From Paenibacillus baekrokdamisoli (GTDB lineage: Bacteria; Bacillota; Bacilli; Paenibacillales; Paenibacillaceae), in NCBI RefSeq assembly GCF_003945345.1, contig NZ_AP019308.1:4109501-4173500 (forward strand): a stretch of DNA of 64,000 bases, written 5' to 3'. How positions within the stretch are numbered: the first letter of the stretch is position 1; each line of letters opens with the position of its first letter. The translations under genes and the position numbers were made by a program. Below the pieces are notes generated by a model that saw nothing but the letters and a program-made list of their open reading frames with translations, searched no databases and was not told the DNA's origin. This document shows, piece after piece, positions 7,744-17,094 of the stretch.

Positions 7744-9051
7744 TTACTTCTGTGCTAGTATTTCATTGCGCTTCTGATCAAGCTTCGATAAAAAGTCATC
7801 CGCAGAAAGCTGATCCTTGACCACCAATGAATTGAGCGAGTTGATATAACTCGATAGCTCGGAAGGATAAATATTATCCGGCCAAAAAATCGTACTCGGT
7901 TCGTTTGCCCATTCCTGCTGTTGAACGATCAACGGGTCTTTAGAAAGGCTCTTGGCATCGATGCCTTTAATATTGATCATGTTATATCCCTCTTCAAAAC
8001 GCGCAGCCTGTTCTTCTTTACTTAAGAGAAACAGAATAAATTTAACCGTCTCAGCGGGATGCTTGGCGTATTTCGATACCACGAAGTCGCCTCCGCTTCC
8101 ACCGACACCGCCATCATGGATTAAGGCGGATTCGCTGAAATCAGGAATTTTGATCATCCCCAGATTATCGCCCAGCGCGGCCCTCGCATCTTTGATCCCC
8201 TTGAAGCCGCTGAAGATTAAAGCCACCTTACTGTTATAAAATTGCGATTGTGCGCCATCTGTAGTGACAAAGCCTTTCCTATTCAGCTCGATATACTGAT
8301 TAACGACATCCAGCAATTTCGGATTATGAAAATCCATTTTGCCGTTAACGATATCATTAATACCTGCTGGCCCGATCATTTGGGCGAACCAATAATCGAC
8401 GAAATAGTCGAACTCTCCATCCTCGCCGAGTCCCATTGGAGTCACATTCTTGTCTTTGATTTTCTGGAGCATGTCCATAAATTCCTTGACGTTGTGCGGA
8501 CGATTGTTCACTGGATCGACGCCAGCATCTGCAAACAGCTTCTTGTTATATAGGATCGCAATCGTTCCATCTGTTCCATCAGGCACGCCATAGATCGTGC
8601 CTTTCTCCGCAAAGTTCTCTGTAACTGCCTTCCAGCCTGTCAGTTGATCGATATCCTCCGGCTTTAAATAATCATTCAAGGGTTGAATGTATGATTTCAA
8701 ATCCAGCGTATAGTTGCCAGACCAAAGATTCGTTAGATCCGGTCCATTCTTGGCAATGCCAGCCGTTTGAAATTTGGTCATTGCATTCACACCATCAGGA
8801 ATATTCTGAATATCGATCTTAATGCCAGGATTCGCTGCTTCATAACGCTGGATCGCTTTGTAAATATAGAAGTCTTCCTTTTTCTTCGTCTTGTCATTCT
8901 CATCAATAGTTGGGTAGGACGTGTTCCAGAACACCAGTTTAATGTCTTTATCTGTTGAGGCTGTATCGTTTTTCCCGCTCTTGCCGCAGGCCGAGAGCAA
9001 GATAATACTTGCTCCCAGCAGCAGCAGAACTCCACTTTTTCTCAAGTTCAT
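7744..9051 (-). CDS. Extracellular sugar-binding lipoprotein of ABC importer
   Basis: A 435-residue family 1 solute-binding protein. The signal peptide ends in lipobox LLSAC, with the lipidated Cys at residue 22. Typical motifs are GVPDGTDGTIAILYNKKLFADAG and a C-terminal alpha-rich lobe. I chose ATG 9051 (GGAGG 8 nt upstream) over GTG 9066, which overlaps the ribosome site. The gene lies 22 nt after the giant SLH protein, so the surface enzyme and importer are probably one transcription unit. It would capture the oligosaccharide or sugar released at the cell surface; the ligand is unknown. Confidence 0.9.
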   Translation of the reverse strand: MNLRKSGVLLLLGASIILLSACGKSGKNDTASTDKDIKLVFWNTSYPTIDENDKTKKKEDFYIYKAIQRYEAANPGIKIDIQNIPDGVNAMTKFQTAGIAKNGPDLTNLWSGNYTLDLKSYIQPLNDYLKPEDIDQLTGWKAVTENFAEKGTIYGVPDGTDGTIAILYNKKLFADAGVDPVNNRPHNVKEFMDMLQKIKDKNVTPMGLGEDGEFDYFVDYWFAQMIGPAGINDIVNGKMDFHNPKLLDVVNQYIELNRKGFVTTDGAQSQFYNSKVALIFSGFKGIKDARAALGDNLGMIKIPDFSESALIHDGGVGGSGGDFVVSKYAKHPAETVKFILFLLSKEEQAARFEEGYNMINIKGIDAKSLSKDPLIVQQQEWANEPSTIFWPDNIYPSELSSYINSLNSLVVKDQLSADDFLSKLDQKRNEILAQK

Positions 9052-9073
9052 GCGCTTTTCCTCCACTACTCTC

Positions 9074-12000
9074 TTATTTTGTATCTTCGGAAATCATGCC
9101 ATAGTAACGTGCCATCCAGTAAGGAGCGTTGTATGCATTCCCATAATCCCATGAGCTTTCATCGCCTCCATTGACGACGAACATTGTATCGCCCGGTCTT
9201 GTGCGTGGACGTTCATCCGGCGAAACAGCAATCTTCATTGTAGGGTCATCCTTAACAGCTGTTTGGACACGTCTTCCTTCCTGCCTTCTTGTTCTTGTTA
9301 CAAAAAGGTCACCTTCCTTAACAGCTTTCTTAATATATTGCTTTTTACCAGGGTCGTAGACAATTCCATTCTCCGCTGGCAGACCAGCCGGAGTAACAAG
9401 ATCTCCACCTGATACTTTGTTGTTATAGCCATCATCCGCATCAACGATTGCTTTAGCAACAAACCAGGAAATATCGGTACGACCTGTAAGATTAACCGAA
9501 TAATCCGTTCTATCTATTGGCGTACGTTTTAACACCCACGCTGCTTTGTTGAGATCAATTTTAGGCACATTTGGATAAGCAAGCTGATAAATGTAATCCC
9601 AGAGCGGTTCATTTTCATACTGCATGTTGGACTGGTACCAGTTATCAACTCCGGCACGGATCATGACAGCAATATCTTGGTCCTCTGCTTGATCAGGAAT
9701 AGCCAGCAGGCTGTAGTAGGTTAACATAGCTTGCCTCTCATCCGAATAGTTGTACCAAGTGAATGGGTGCGGGTCACCATCTCTACGGCAAGCATAGAAG
9801 TAGCTGGCCCAGCGCTGATTCAACCGATTCATGTATCCTACTGCTTCTCCGTTCTGTGGAGGCATTTTAACACCGTTAAGCGCCTGCTGCCCCGCAAGCG
9901 GACCTTGTCCTTGGATTCCATTGACTACATCGTTATAGGCATCTTGATTCTCAAATACAGAAGGGTAAATATAATCTCTTGCTACCTTTCTGTATTCATC
10001 AAGGAAGATTTGATTGCCTGTAACATAAGCAGCTGTCTTGAAGATCGCCATTAGCTCAGCGGCACGAAGCGGCGTATCTTCACCAGCGTCTTCGGTTTGT
10101 CCCATTGTGCTGCCGTCATATTTGCCGGCACTGGTTGGCTGTCCAGTGATATCAACAATCGTGTAGCCATTGTCCATAACATGCCTTGCAAATTCTCCTG
10201 CAGCATTAGCGATTAGCTTACCGAGCTCTATATCTGCATTAGGACCTGTGCACAAGGTATCATAAGCAATCTTATACATATACATATGGCCGAGAATTTC
10301 ATCAGCACTTGTATCGCCTTTATAATAAAGGTCTGATTCCTTTGCACCAAGGCTCTCATAAAGCTTAGCTAGTCTTGCTGGAATTGGATTAACAGAATTA
10401 ATGACGGAGCCTGCGTGTTCGCCCCAGCCTTTCTTCCTTACATCTGTATTCCCCGTATTTTCTGGGTCTTTTAATGAATCGGTGGTGTTGTAGGAATAGC
10501 TCTTGCCATCAATCATTAAGCCCTTTTTGTAATAAATACCGTCCCAGCTATTATCATGAAAGTCGAAGCCTAGTTTGTTGATTCCCATGGTTCGGCTTAT
10601 AAAGCCTTGTACCGTGCGTTTCTCAGTAGCCGCGGGACCTGTGTAAACATAATCGTTCAGGTTGTTCTTATCTCCGCCGGCTCTTAGATACGAATAGCCC
10701 ATCATGCCAATATCCATCGAGCTGGACGGAGCTTGCTTCACCTTGACATCTATTTGACCGGAGCGTCCTGTAACATACATCAGCAATAAATCCGCTTCTA
10801 CCGATCTAGTTGCTCGCATTCGCGCCTCAATTGCTTGAGCGCTATTCGGATTCTTGGCTTCCTCTACTGCAGTACGGAACATTTCACCTGCAATAGCATC
10901 AGCTGTCCAGAGCCCATCATTATCCGCTTCAGTGCCACGGTAGTTTCCTGGCGTACCCGAGGCAGTATTAAGGTAAGGCATAGCAATTTGACCTTCTGGG
11001 CCGCGGCGAATGTTATTTTTCTCCAAATTATCGCTCATAATCTGTGCTTTATCTTCATAACCCATCAGCTTCATCTCGATATGGGATACGCCAGTTGCCG
11101 TTACTGCCCATATGCCGCTGTGATCGTCAGAAAGAATAAATTGCACATCGTCGTCAGGCAAATAACGATGAGTGTTGAAGAACTGGACGACATCACGGGA
11201 GTACACTTCACTCTTGTTCACACGTACAACGCCTTTGCTAGAAGCAAGCCATGTCGTCTGGTCTGCGTCTACAATACTGAATCGAATATCCGACGCAGCT
11301 ACTGGAAGTATTTCCCCAGGAAGACTACCCTCCAATACAGGAATTACTTTATCTGTTGGAGCAGCAATTGCTCCATTTATAAAGCTCTTCACACCATCAG
11401 GCAGATTCGTATCTGACTTGGTGTATTTGGTTACGACCTTCTGGAAGACGTCACCAACTTGAGCCGTACCTACATTTGGTTTAACCGTCTGAGCGGCTGT
11501 CGGTCTATTCGAGATATCGATAGCAGGCAGCGGTTCAATGTTGTCAGGGTCCGGATCAACGATGAGCCTAGTTCTTACCGTTTGACCGTTGACTACCGCA
11601 GTGACAACCGTATTCCCTACTTTAAGTGCCGTAACAATCCCATTCTCGTTCACTGCTGCAACCTCAGTTGAACTTGATTTCCAATCTGTCGCAGCATTAA
11701 CCTTTGCCATGATAGGCGCAAGATCCACTGTTTTATTGATTTTGCTATTAAGGGTGAGCTTAATATTATAATTAACGACGGTTACCGTAGCTGTATCCTC
11801 CTGATCCAAGGCCGATACGCTAATTGTGCTTACACCAGGACCCTCCGCCTTAATTGCGCGTCTGTTGCCATGGTCATCAGACTCTTTAATGCTGCCGTTC
11901 TTAGGAATATCCCACTCTGCTTCTGTATCTTGGGCAGCATTCTTAGGAATATTGACATCCACCCATGCAATCTCATCTTTGAAGAGAACGATGTCATGTC

Positions 12001-15000
12001 CGCCCTTGATCGTAACAGCTCCATTATATGCATTGAAATTAGCTGTCACCTCGGACGCGCTCAGTGCACGTGAGTAGACCTTCACATGATTAATCGCACC
12101 TTCAAACAGATGAATAACATCGCCGTAGCCTTCAACATCACCGCCAATAATCAGGTCATTGGTTTCATTGATTGGAAGTGGTTCTGAAGCTGTATTGCTT
12201 CCAGCCAAAACGCCATTCACATAAAGCTTGATGGAGCCGTGAGCATAGTTGCCTGCTTGATCCCCATCATAAACAGCCGTGAGGTAAAACATTTTACCTT
12301 TTACATCTGGAATAACATCTGATTCTGCCGGATCATCTGAATTTTTGATATCAAACACAAACTTCTTATCTTTAGTTGAATAGTAGAGATAATAGCCGCC
12401 ATCCTCATAGTTGCCGAGGATATGATACTCATCCTTGGACAAGTCACTATCCGGTGAGATATACACAGCAGTCTCAATCGTCACCGCATCCTGCTTGAAC
12501 ATGCTGCTGTTGTATGGAACTCGTGCAACTGAGCTTGGCTTGCCTCTTTCTCCCTTACCGTCGAGAATGAGTGCCTGCTTGCCAAATACGGAATCATAAG
12601 CAACCTTCGCGTTGTTCTCAAGAGCAGCATCGTTATGGTTTAGGGTGCTGTCCAGCACTGATTTACCATTGAGCTTCGTAAAATCCATATCGAGAACATC
12701 CGCTTTCAGAGGATCATACCCATCAGGCGCATTCTCTGTTTTGAACTTTGCTGTAAGCGGTGCTGATACTTTGCCATAAGCATCGTGAGCAACGATCGTT
12801 ACGGTGTAATCAGTATTAGGCGTTAAGCCCTTTGCTTCAAAAGTATGACTTGCCGCCTCCACATAAGGGGAAATGACTGACGGTGCGCCGATAAGCTTGT
12901 TATTCACTTTGATTTCGTAGAAATCAACCTTCGTATCGTCAATTGCCTTAGGCCATGACAGAGTCGCTGATACCGCAGTAACAGAAGCTGCTGTCAGCTT
13001 GGCATTCTGGTTAAAAGCAGGATTGCTGCTATCTGTCGCATATTTCTTAGCTGAAGTTACAGGATCCTTCAGATCAATAACATAAGGAACTCCGATTACA
13101 GCCCCGTTGTTATCCAGTTCTCTTCGTTCAATGACGAGCTTATTGTCATATACCTTCACCATCAAGCCCTGTGATTTGTTCTTGTCCAAATAAATGTCGC
13201 TGTCATTGCTGTACCCATGTGCCTGAACAAACGCAACAGCTGAATCATTAATCTTGATAAAGCCATCATCCGCATTCATTGTATTCGGATGCTCAAGCGT
13301 GTAATGGGTGTGGCCTGTAAACAGCATGGCATTTTGATGCTTCGCCATAATAGTTTTGAATTTGGTATATTGAGCTGGGTTATCCCAACCCGCACCTTCG
13401 CTGCCATAAGTGGTGCCTTTATACGGATAATGGGAGAAAACAAATACCGGCTTGGCAGGGTCTGCCTTCTTCCCCTGTTCATCCTCGCTGATCTTTTTCT
13501 CAAGCCAACTGTACTTAGCATCGGACATTTCACTACGGTCGTGATACATCACAATGAAGTGGTAGCCCTTCACCCAAGTATCGAAGAATACACCGGACTT
13601 CTCGGTAATCTTATCTACAGCCTCTACCTGATAGCCGGCTGCATTCATGCCTGTCTTATCGTAGAAGCGTTCCGCGGCTTTGAATTTGTCATCACCTAAT
13701 TCTTTTTTGGCGGCATAATATTCATGATTGCCGGGAGTGATGATAGCCTTGGCCCCAGTCAGCTTCTTCTGGTTAAGCAGATTCATGGCATCGGCATACT
13801 GCTGCTCCGTCCCGCTGTCCACCATATCACCGTTGATAACAATGGCATCATACTTAGCCATATCGCCATAAGCTTTCAAGGCTTGCGTGAACTTGGCTGC
13901 AGCATCCACCGATACATCATTAATGCCAATATGAGTATCGCTCATAACTGGAAAAGTAAGCAGTGGCGCCTTTTCCGTTGGTGGGTTTGGATCTGATCCA
14001 TTGCCACCGCCAGTAGGAGGCGTTGTACCCGGATTGGTTGAACCAGAGGTTGCGCCCTCGTTCTTACCAGCAATCCATGCGTTAACTCCATCTTTAAACG
14101 TAACATGCGCTGGCTTCTGCGCTAGCGTAGAGCCTTGTGCTTGGATCGATGCATTGTCGATTGTGCCTGCGCCGTTAACTGTAACAGCTGCTTGAAGAGT
14201 AAGGTTCGTTACAGCTGCTCCGTCTTCAATTGTCACTACCGAACCGCCGGCATTTGCTGCTGCTATGAAATCAGCAATTGTTCCGCTGATAATAACAACT
14301 TTCGCCTTGCCTTCAAGGGTAAGCTTGCTTATTGCTCCCTTGGTGGTAACGGTATGGCTTGGATCAATATTGCCCTGCAGTATAACTTGGCTCAGGGCCG
14401 TATCCGAATTGTTCTCCACAATTGCACCAGACCAAACGAGAATCGATGCGGCGCGGCTGCCTTTACCAAAAACAACGCGTACCTTGCCATCTTTTTTGTT
14501 GATAAACAGCTTGCCTAGAACCGCGTTCTCCAGCTTGATGCTGTTAGGTCCGCCGCCTTCAACGAATGTGGTTCCAGTGACCTTTACATTCTGAAGTGTA
14601 ATATCTCCCTCACCAATACCCTGAGTCAGATATAAGTTCCCTTGAATCGTCATATTGGACAGGGTAACATCCTTCGCATTGACAACGAGATTACCTGACT
14701 TGTCCCCACTGAAGGTACCCTTAGTAGAAACTAATTCACCCATTACGTTATCGATCATCTTGACCGTTTCAGCCCGAGTGATGGAATCAACAGGAGCGAA
14801 TTTATTGCCGCCCTTTCCTGCGATAAAGCCCTCACTCTTCATCGCTCCAACGGAGGCCTTCGCCCAGTCTGCAATGGTGGAAGCATCCGCAAAGCTGCTT
14901 GCTGCGCTCGCATTCCCCTCAAGCTTGAACGCCTTTGCAACCACTACAGCGGCTTCCTGCCTAGTGATTCGTGCTTTCGGGTTCATGTTGCCTTTGTTAT

Positions 15001-15337
15001 CGCCTTGAATGATTCCGGCACTGTATGCCTTAGAGATGGCATCCTCGTACCAAGCATCCGCCTGTACATCAGGGAATGCTTGCTTCGATTTGTCCGTGAG
15101 GCGAAGCACCTTGTTTATAAGAGTTATAAATTCTGCCCGTGTAATCAACGCGTCTGGATGAAGAGAACCATCCGCGTATCCCTCTAGTAGATTTTGCTTC
15201 ACCCATGCATTGAGCTCCTTTTCTGCCCAATGAGACTTTACATCGGATGATGCCGAATACAGGGTTTGCTGCGTCATAGTAAGCATCATGCAGCAGACAA
15301 GCATTAGAGCCAGACAGCTTTTAAACGATTTTTTCAT
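9074..15337 (-). CDS. Giant SLH-anchored surface protein: metallophosphoesterase, LamG, Ig-like and putative (alpha/alpha) toroid domains
   Basis: A 2087-residue exported protein; ATG 15337 has GAGGGG 6 nt upstream. Order: signal peptide (1-28); three SLH repeats (about 30-205); a repetitive beta-helix-like region (210-420); a Gly/Pro/Thr linker; a calcineurin-like metallophosphoesterase (about 460-720) with DTHIG at 467, GDMVD at 504, GNHEYY at 537 and GHTH at 675; FN3 (about 762-870); LamG-like domain (880-1100); Ig-like/BIG2 region (1110-1265); short propeller-like repeats (1290-1420, WLASSKGVVRV and IWAVTATGVSHI); and a C-terminal helical domain (about 1420-2087) with DTSADEILGH at 1675. 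That motif recalls unclassified (alpha/alpha) toroid proteins, but no activity is known to me. It likely acts on a phosphorylated or complex polysaccharide at the cell wall. Confidence 0.85.
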   Translation of the reverse strand: MKKSFKSCLALMLVCCMMLTMTQQTLYSASSDVKSHWAEKELNAWVKQNLLEGYADGSLHPDALITRAEFITLINKVLRLTDKSKQAFPDVQADAWYEDAISKAYSAGIIQGDNKGNMNPKARITRQEAAVVVAKAFKLEGNASAASSFADASTIADWAKASVGAMKSEGFIAGKGGNKFAPVDSITRAETVKMIDNVMGELVSTKGTFSGDKSGNLVVNAKDVTLSNMTIQGNLYLTQGIGEGDITLQNVKVTGTTFVEGGGPNSIKLENAVLGKLFINKKDGKVRVVFGKGSRAASILVWSGAIVENNSDTALSQVILQGNIDPSHTVTTKGAISKLTLEGKAKVVIISGTIADFIAAANAGGSVVTIEDGAAVTNLTLQAAVTVNGAGTIDNASIQAQGSTLAQKPAHVTFKDGVNAWIAGKNEGATSGSTNPGTTPPTGGGNGSDPNPPTEKAPLLTFPVMSDTHIGINDVSVDAAAKFTQALKAYGDMAKYDAIVINGDMVDSGTEQQYADAMNLLNQKKLTGAKAIITPGNHEYYAAKKELGDDKFKAAERFYDKTGMNAAGYQVEAVDKITEKSGVFFDTWVKGYHFIVMYHDRSEMSDAKYSWLEKKISEDEQGKKADPAKPVFVFSHYPYKGTTYGSEGAGWDNPAQYTKFKTIMAKHQNAMLFTGHTHYTLEHPNTMNADDGFIKINDSAVAFVQAHGYSNDSDIYLDKNKSQGLMVKVYDNKLVIERRELDNNGAVIGVPYVIDLKDPVTSAKKYATDSSNPAFNQNAKLTAASVTAVSATLSWPKAIDDTKVDFYEIKVNNKLIGAPSVISPYVEAASHTFEAKGLTPNTDYTVTIVAHDAYGKVSAPLTAKFKTENAPDGYDPLKADVLDMDFTKLNGKSVLDSTLNHNDAALENNAKVAYDSVFGKQALILDGKGERGKPSSVARVPYNSSMFKQDAVTIETAVYISPDSDLSKDEYHILGNYEDGGYYLYYSTKDKKFVFDIKNSDDPAESDVIPDVKGKMFYLTAVYDGDQAGNYAHGSIKLYVNGVLAGSNTASEPLPINETNDLIIGGDVEGYGDVIHLFEGAINHVKVYSRALSASEVTANFNAYNGAVTIKGGHDIVLFKDEIAWVDVNIPKNAAQDTEAEWDIPKNGSIKESDDHGNRRAIKAEGPGVSTISVSALDQEDTATVTVVNYNIKLTLNSKINKTVDLAPIMAKVNAATDWKSSSTEVAAVNENGIVTALKVGNTVVTAVVNGQTVRTRLIVDPDPDNIEPLPAIDISNRPTAAQTVKPNVGTAQVGDVFQKVVTKYTKSDTNLPDGVKSFINGAIAAPTDKVIPVLEGSLPGEILPVAASDIRFSIVDADQTTWLASSKGVVRVNKSEVYSRDVVQFFNTHRYLPDDDVQFILSDDHSGIWAVTATGVSHIEMKLMGYEDKAQIMSDNLEKNNIRRGPEGQIAMPYLNTASGTPGNYRGTEADNDGLWTADAIAGEMFRTAVEEAKNPNSAQAIEARMRATRSVEADLLLMYVTGRSGQIDVKVKQAPSSSMDIGMMGYSYLRAGGDKNNLNDYVYTGPAATEKRTVQGFISRTMGINKLGFDFHDNSWDGIYYKKGLMIDGKSYSYNTTDSLKDPENTGNTDVRKKGWGEHAGSVINSVNPIPARLAKLYESLGAKESDLYYKGDTSADEILGHMYMYKIAYDTLCTGPNADIELGKLIANAAGEFARHVMDNGYTIVDITGQPTSAGKYDGSTMGQTEDAGEDTPLRAAELMAIFKTAAYVTGNQIFLDEYRKVARDYIYPSVFENQDAYNDVVNGIQGQGPLAGQQALNGVKMPPQNGEAVGYMNRLNQRWASYFYACRRDGDPHPFTWYNYSDERQAMLTYYSLLAIPDQAEDQDIAVMIRAGVDNWYQSNMQYENEPLWDYIYQLAYPNVPKIDLNKAAWVLKRTPIDRTDYSVNLTGRTDISWFVAKAIVDADDGYNNKVSGGDLVTPAGLPAENGIVYDPGKKQYIKKAVKEGDLFVTRTRRQEGRRVQTAVKDDPTMKIAVSPDERPRTRPGDTMFVVNGGDESSWDYGNAYNAPYWMARYYGMISEDTK

Positions 15338-15384
15338 TCTTTTCCCCTCCTCTTTTTCCTTCACTTCAACATTATGAACGGGAA

Positions 15385-15424
15385 ATAAGCGATTGGACAT
15401 CACGCAGCTTGACCAATCGCTTAT
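15385..15424 (-). terminator. Hairpin between yesN-type gene and the giant SLH gene
   Basis: ATAAGCGATTGG (15385-15396) pairs perfectly with CCAATCGCTTAT (15413-15424), with a 16-nt loop. In the minus direction it lies 96 nt after the response regulator stop and is followed by TTTCCC, a weak T-tract. It may end the two-component transcript or act as an attenuator before the surface protein. Confidence 0.5.
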
Positions 15425-15519
15425 CTAGATAGGAGAATTCATTCGATTTATATGAAGATTAAATTTATAGGAATTATGAAGATTGCGGGGCTTTTTATCA
15501 TCTGATGCGAAATGAGTTA

Positions 15520-17094
15520 TCAGGAAGAAGGAGTAAACTTGGAAGGCGACATGCCGCGAACCTTTTTAAACATACGTGTAAAGGAACTGAGGTTTAAATA
15601 GCCCAATTTCTCGGAAATTTCCGTCAAGCTTTTGCCATTCTGCATCATGAGAATGGCCATTTCCGTTTTTTGATGCAGCACATATTCGGTAAACCCCATC
15701 TGAGCAACTTCTCTGAACAGCCTGCTTAAGTAGGAGGTGTTCATATGGACCGTATCCGCAATTTCCTGCAAGGAAATCTCTTTATGCAGATGATTATTCA
15801 CGTACTGCTTGATCAGATCAACGACCCTAGTTTTATCATCTATTTCATCCATGAATGATAGCTGCTGCCTAACTCTCTCCATATCCTCTAGCAGCAGTCG
15901 CACGGCATGTTCTAATTTCTGTGTCAGATACATCTGATCAATTAGCTGACGATTCGTGATTTGATGCTCAGAAGCAAGCACATCACTTACCGACCAAATC
16001 CGAAATAGAAATTCCGTAAACATATTTTTTACAATATCCGGATGAAGGTGCGGCGTGCTATTTAGTTCAACACACATGGTCATAATATGAGCCCTCACTC
16101 GCTCAAATTGCAGCAGCCCAATTTGTTCGTTGATCTCTTTTTTCAAGCTCAGCACCGATTTGGACATCACTTCACTAAGCGGACTCTCCTTCTCACTCAC
16201 ATAAAGCTGACCACCCTGATGATAAAATTGAAGCTGCAGCAGCTCACTTGCTCGGCGATCATTTACCTGCCACTCATGAGGGTGGACGAAAACGCCGCTT
16301 TTCCCAATGGAGATAGGAATGCCAAAGCTGTGCTTTAACATTTCCATCCAGCTTAAAATGTCGGCTGCTGCCGGGATATCGTACATAATCAAGTGCCATC
16401 TATACTTTTGAATTTCCTCTACCCCACCGATATAACTCTCTCCAAAATGCTGCACAGCTTGCTCGATGATTTTACGGCCAAAGTGCTGCACATCCGTTAA
16501 AGAAAATTCGATATTGACCAGTGCATCCAGCTCCAATTGAATAACCCATGCTTGAAACCGACGATTTGTTGTCTTCATAGATGGAGCCATTTCTTGAAGC
16601 TGCAGAAGGATTTGACCCGAACTAAACTGAATCCCATTCAACCAATTCTGAAAAAAAACAGTGTCCGGGATTGCTTTCACAGCATTCAGCGTACGCAGCT
16701 TTTCTGCTCGATTACGCTCTTGTACAATCTCAGCCGCAATGCTTTTTAGAATCTCGCACAGCTCATCCATATCCAGGGTCGATTTCAAAATGAAATCCGA
16801 TACATGCAGTTGAATGGCTTCACGTGTGTACTTCATATCCTGATGGCATGTGAGAACAATGAATTTGCTGTCAGGACGATGCGTTCTGGCAAGTTGAATA
16901 AATTCGAATCCATTCATTAAAGGAAGCTCAATATCCACAATCACAATGTCAGGAAGATGAATATCAAACAGCTCCGAGGCTTCCAAGCCATCCTTAGCTT
17001 CACAGATCAAATCCATTCCTAACGTAGACCAGGGAATAGCTTTTCTTAAGCCCAATCGAACCAAGATTTCATCTTCAACAATCATCACCTTCAT
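15520..17094 (-). CDS. Response regulator with AraC-type DNA-binding domain (YesN-like)
   Basis: A 524-residue protein with an N-terminal receiver domain (acidic VEDE at 6-9, phospho-acceptor Asp54 in VIVDIELP, Lys near 104 in FILKST). A middle region of about 300 residues of unclear fold follows, then two AraC-type helix-turn-helix motifs (about 425-520, ending in SSFTRMFKKVRGMSPSKF). It overlaps the sensor kinase gene by 4 nt (ATGA). This architecture regulates sugar import genes in Bacillus and Paenibacillus; the likely target is the downstream SLH/ABC operon. Confidence 0.92.
   Translation of the reverse strand: MKVMIVEDEILVRLGLRKAIPWSTLGMDLICEAKDGLEASELFDIHLPDIVIVDIELPLMNGFEFIQLARTHRPDSKFIVLTCHQDMKYTREAIQLHVSDFILKSTLDMDELCEILKSIAAEIVQERNRAEKLRTLNAVKAIPDTVFFQNWLNGIQFSSGQILLQLQEMAPSMKTTNRRFQAWVIQLELDALVNIEFSLTDVQHFGRKIIEQAVQHFGESYIGGVEEIQKYRWHLIMYDIPAAADILSWMEMLKHSFGIPISIGKSGVFVHPHEWQVNDRRASELLQLQFYHQGGQLYVSEKESPLSEVMSKSVLSLKKEINEQIGLLQFERVRAHIMTMCVELNSTPHLHPDIVKNMFTEFLFRIWSVSDVLASEHQITNRQLIDQMYLTQKLEHAVRLLLEDMERVRQQLSFMDEIDDKTRVVDLIKQYVNNHLHKEISLQEIADTVHMNTSYLSRLFREVAQMGFTEYVLHQKTEMAILMMQNGKSLTEISEKLGYLNLSSFTRMFKKVRGMSPSKFTPSS

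Noticed and set aside
9074..15187. Many plus-strand open frames across the giant SLH gene
   Set aside because: They are antisense shadows; the minus frame has continuous domain matches and a ribosome site.
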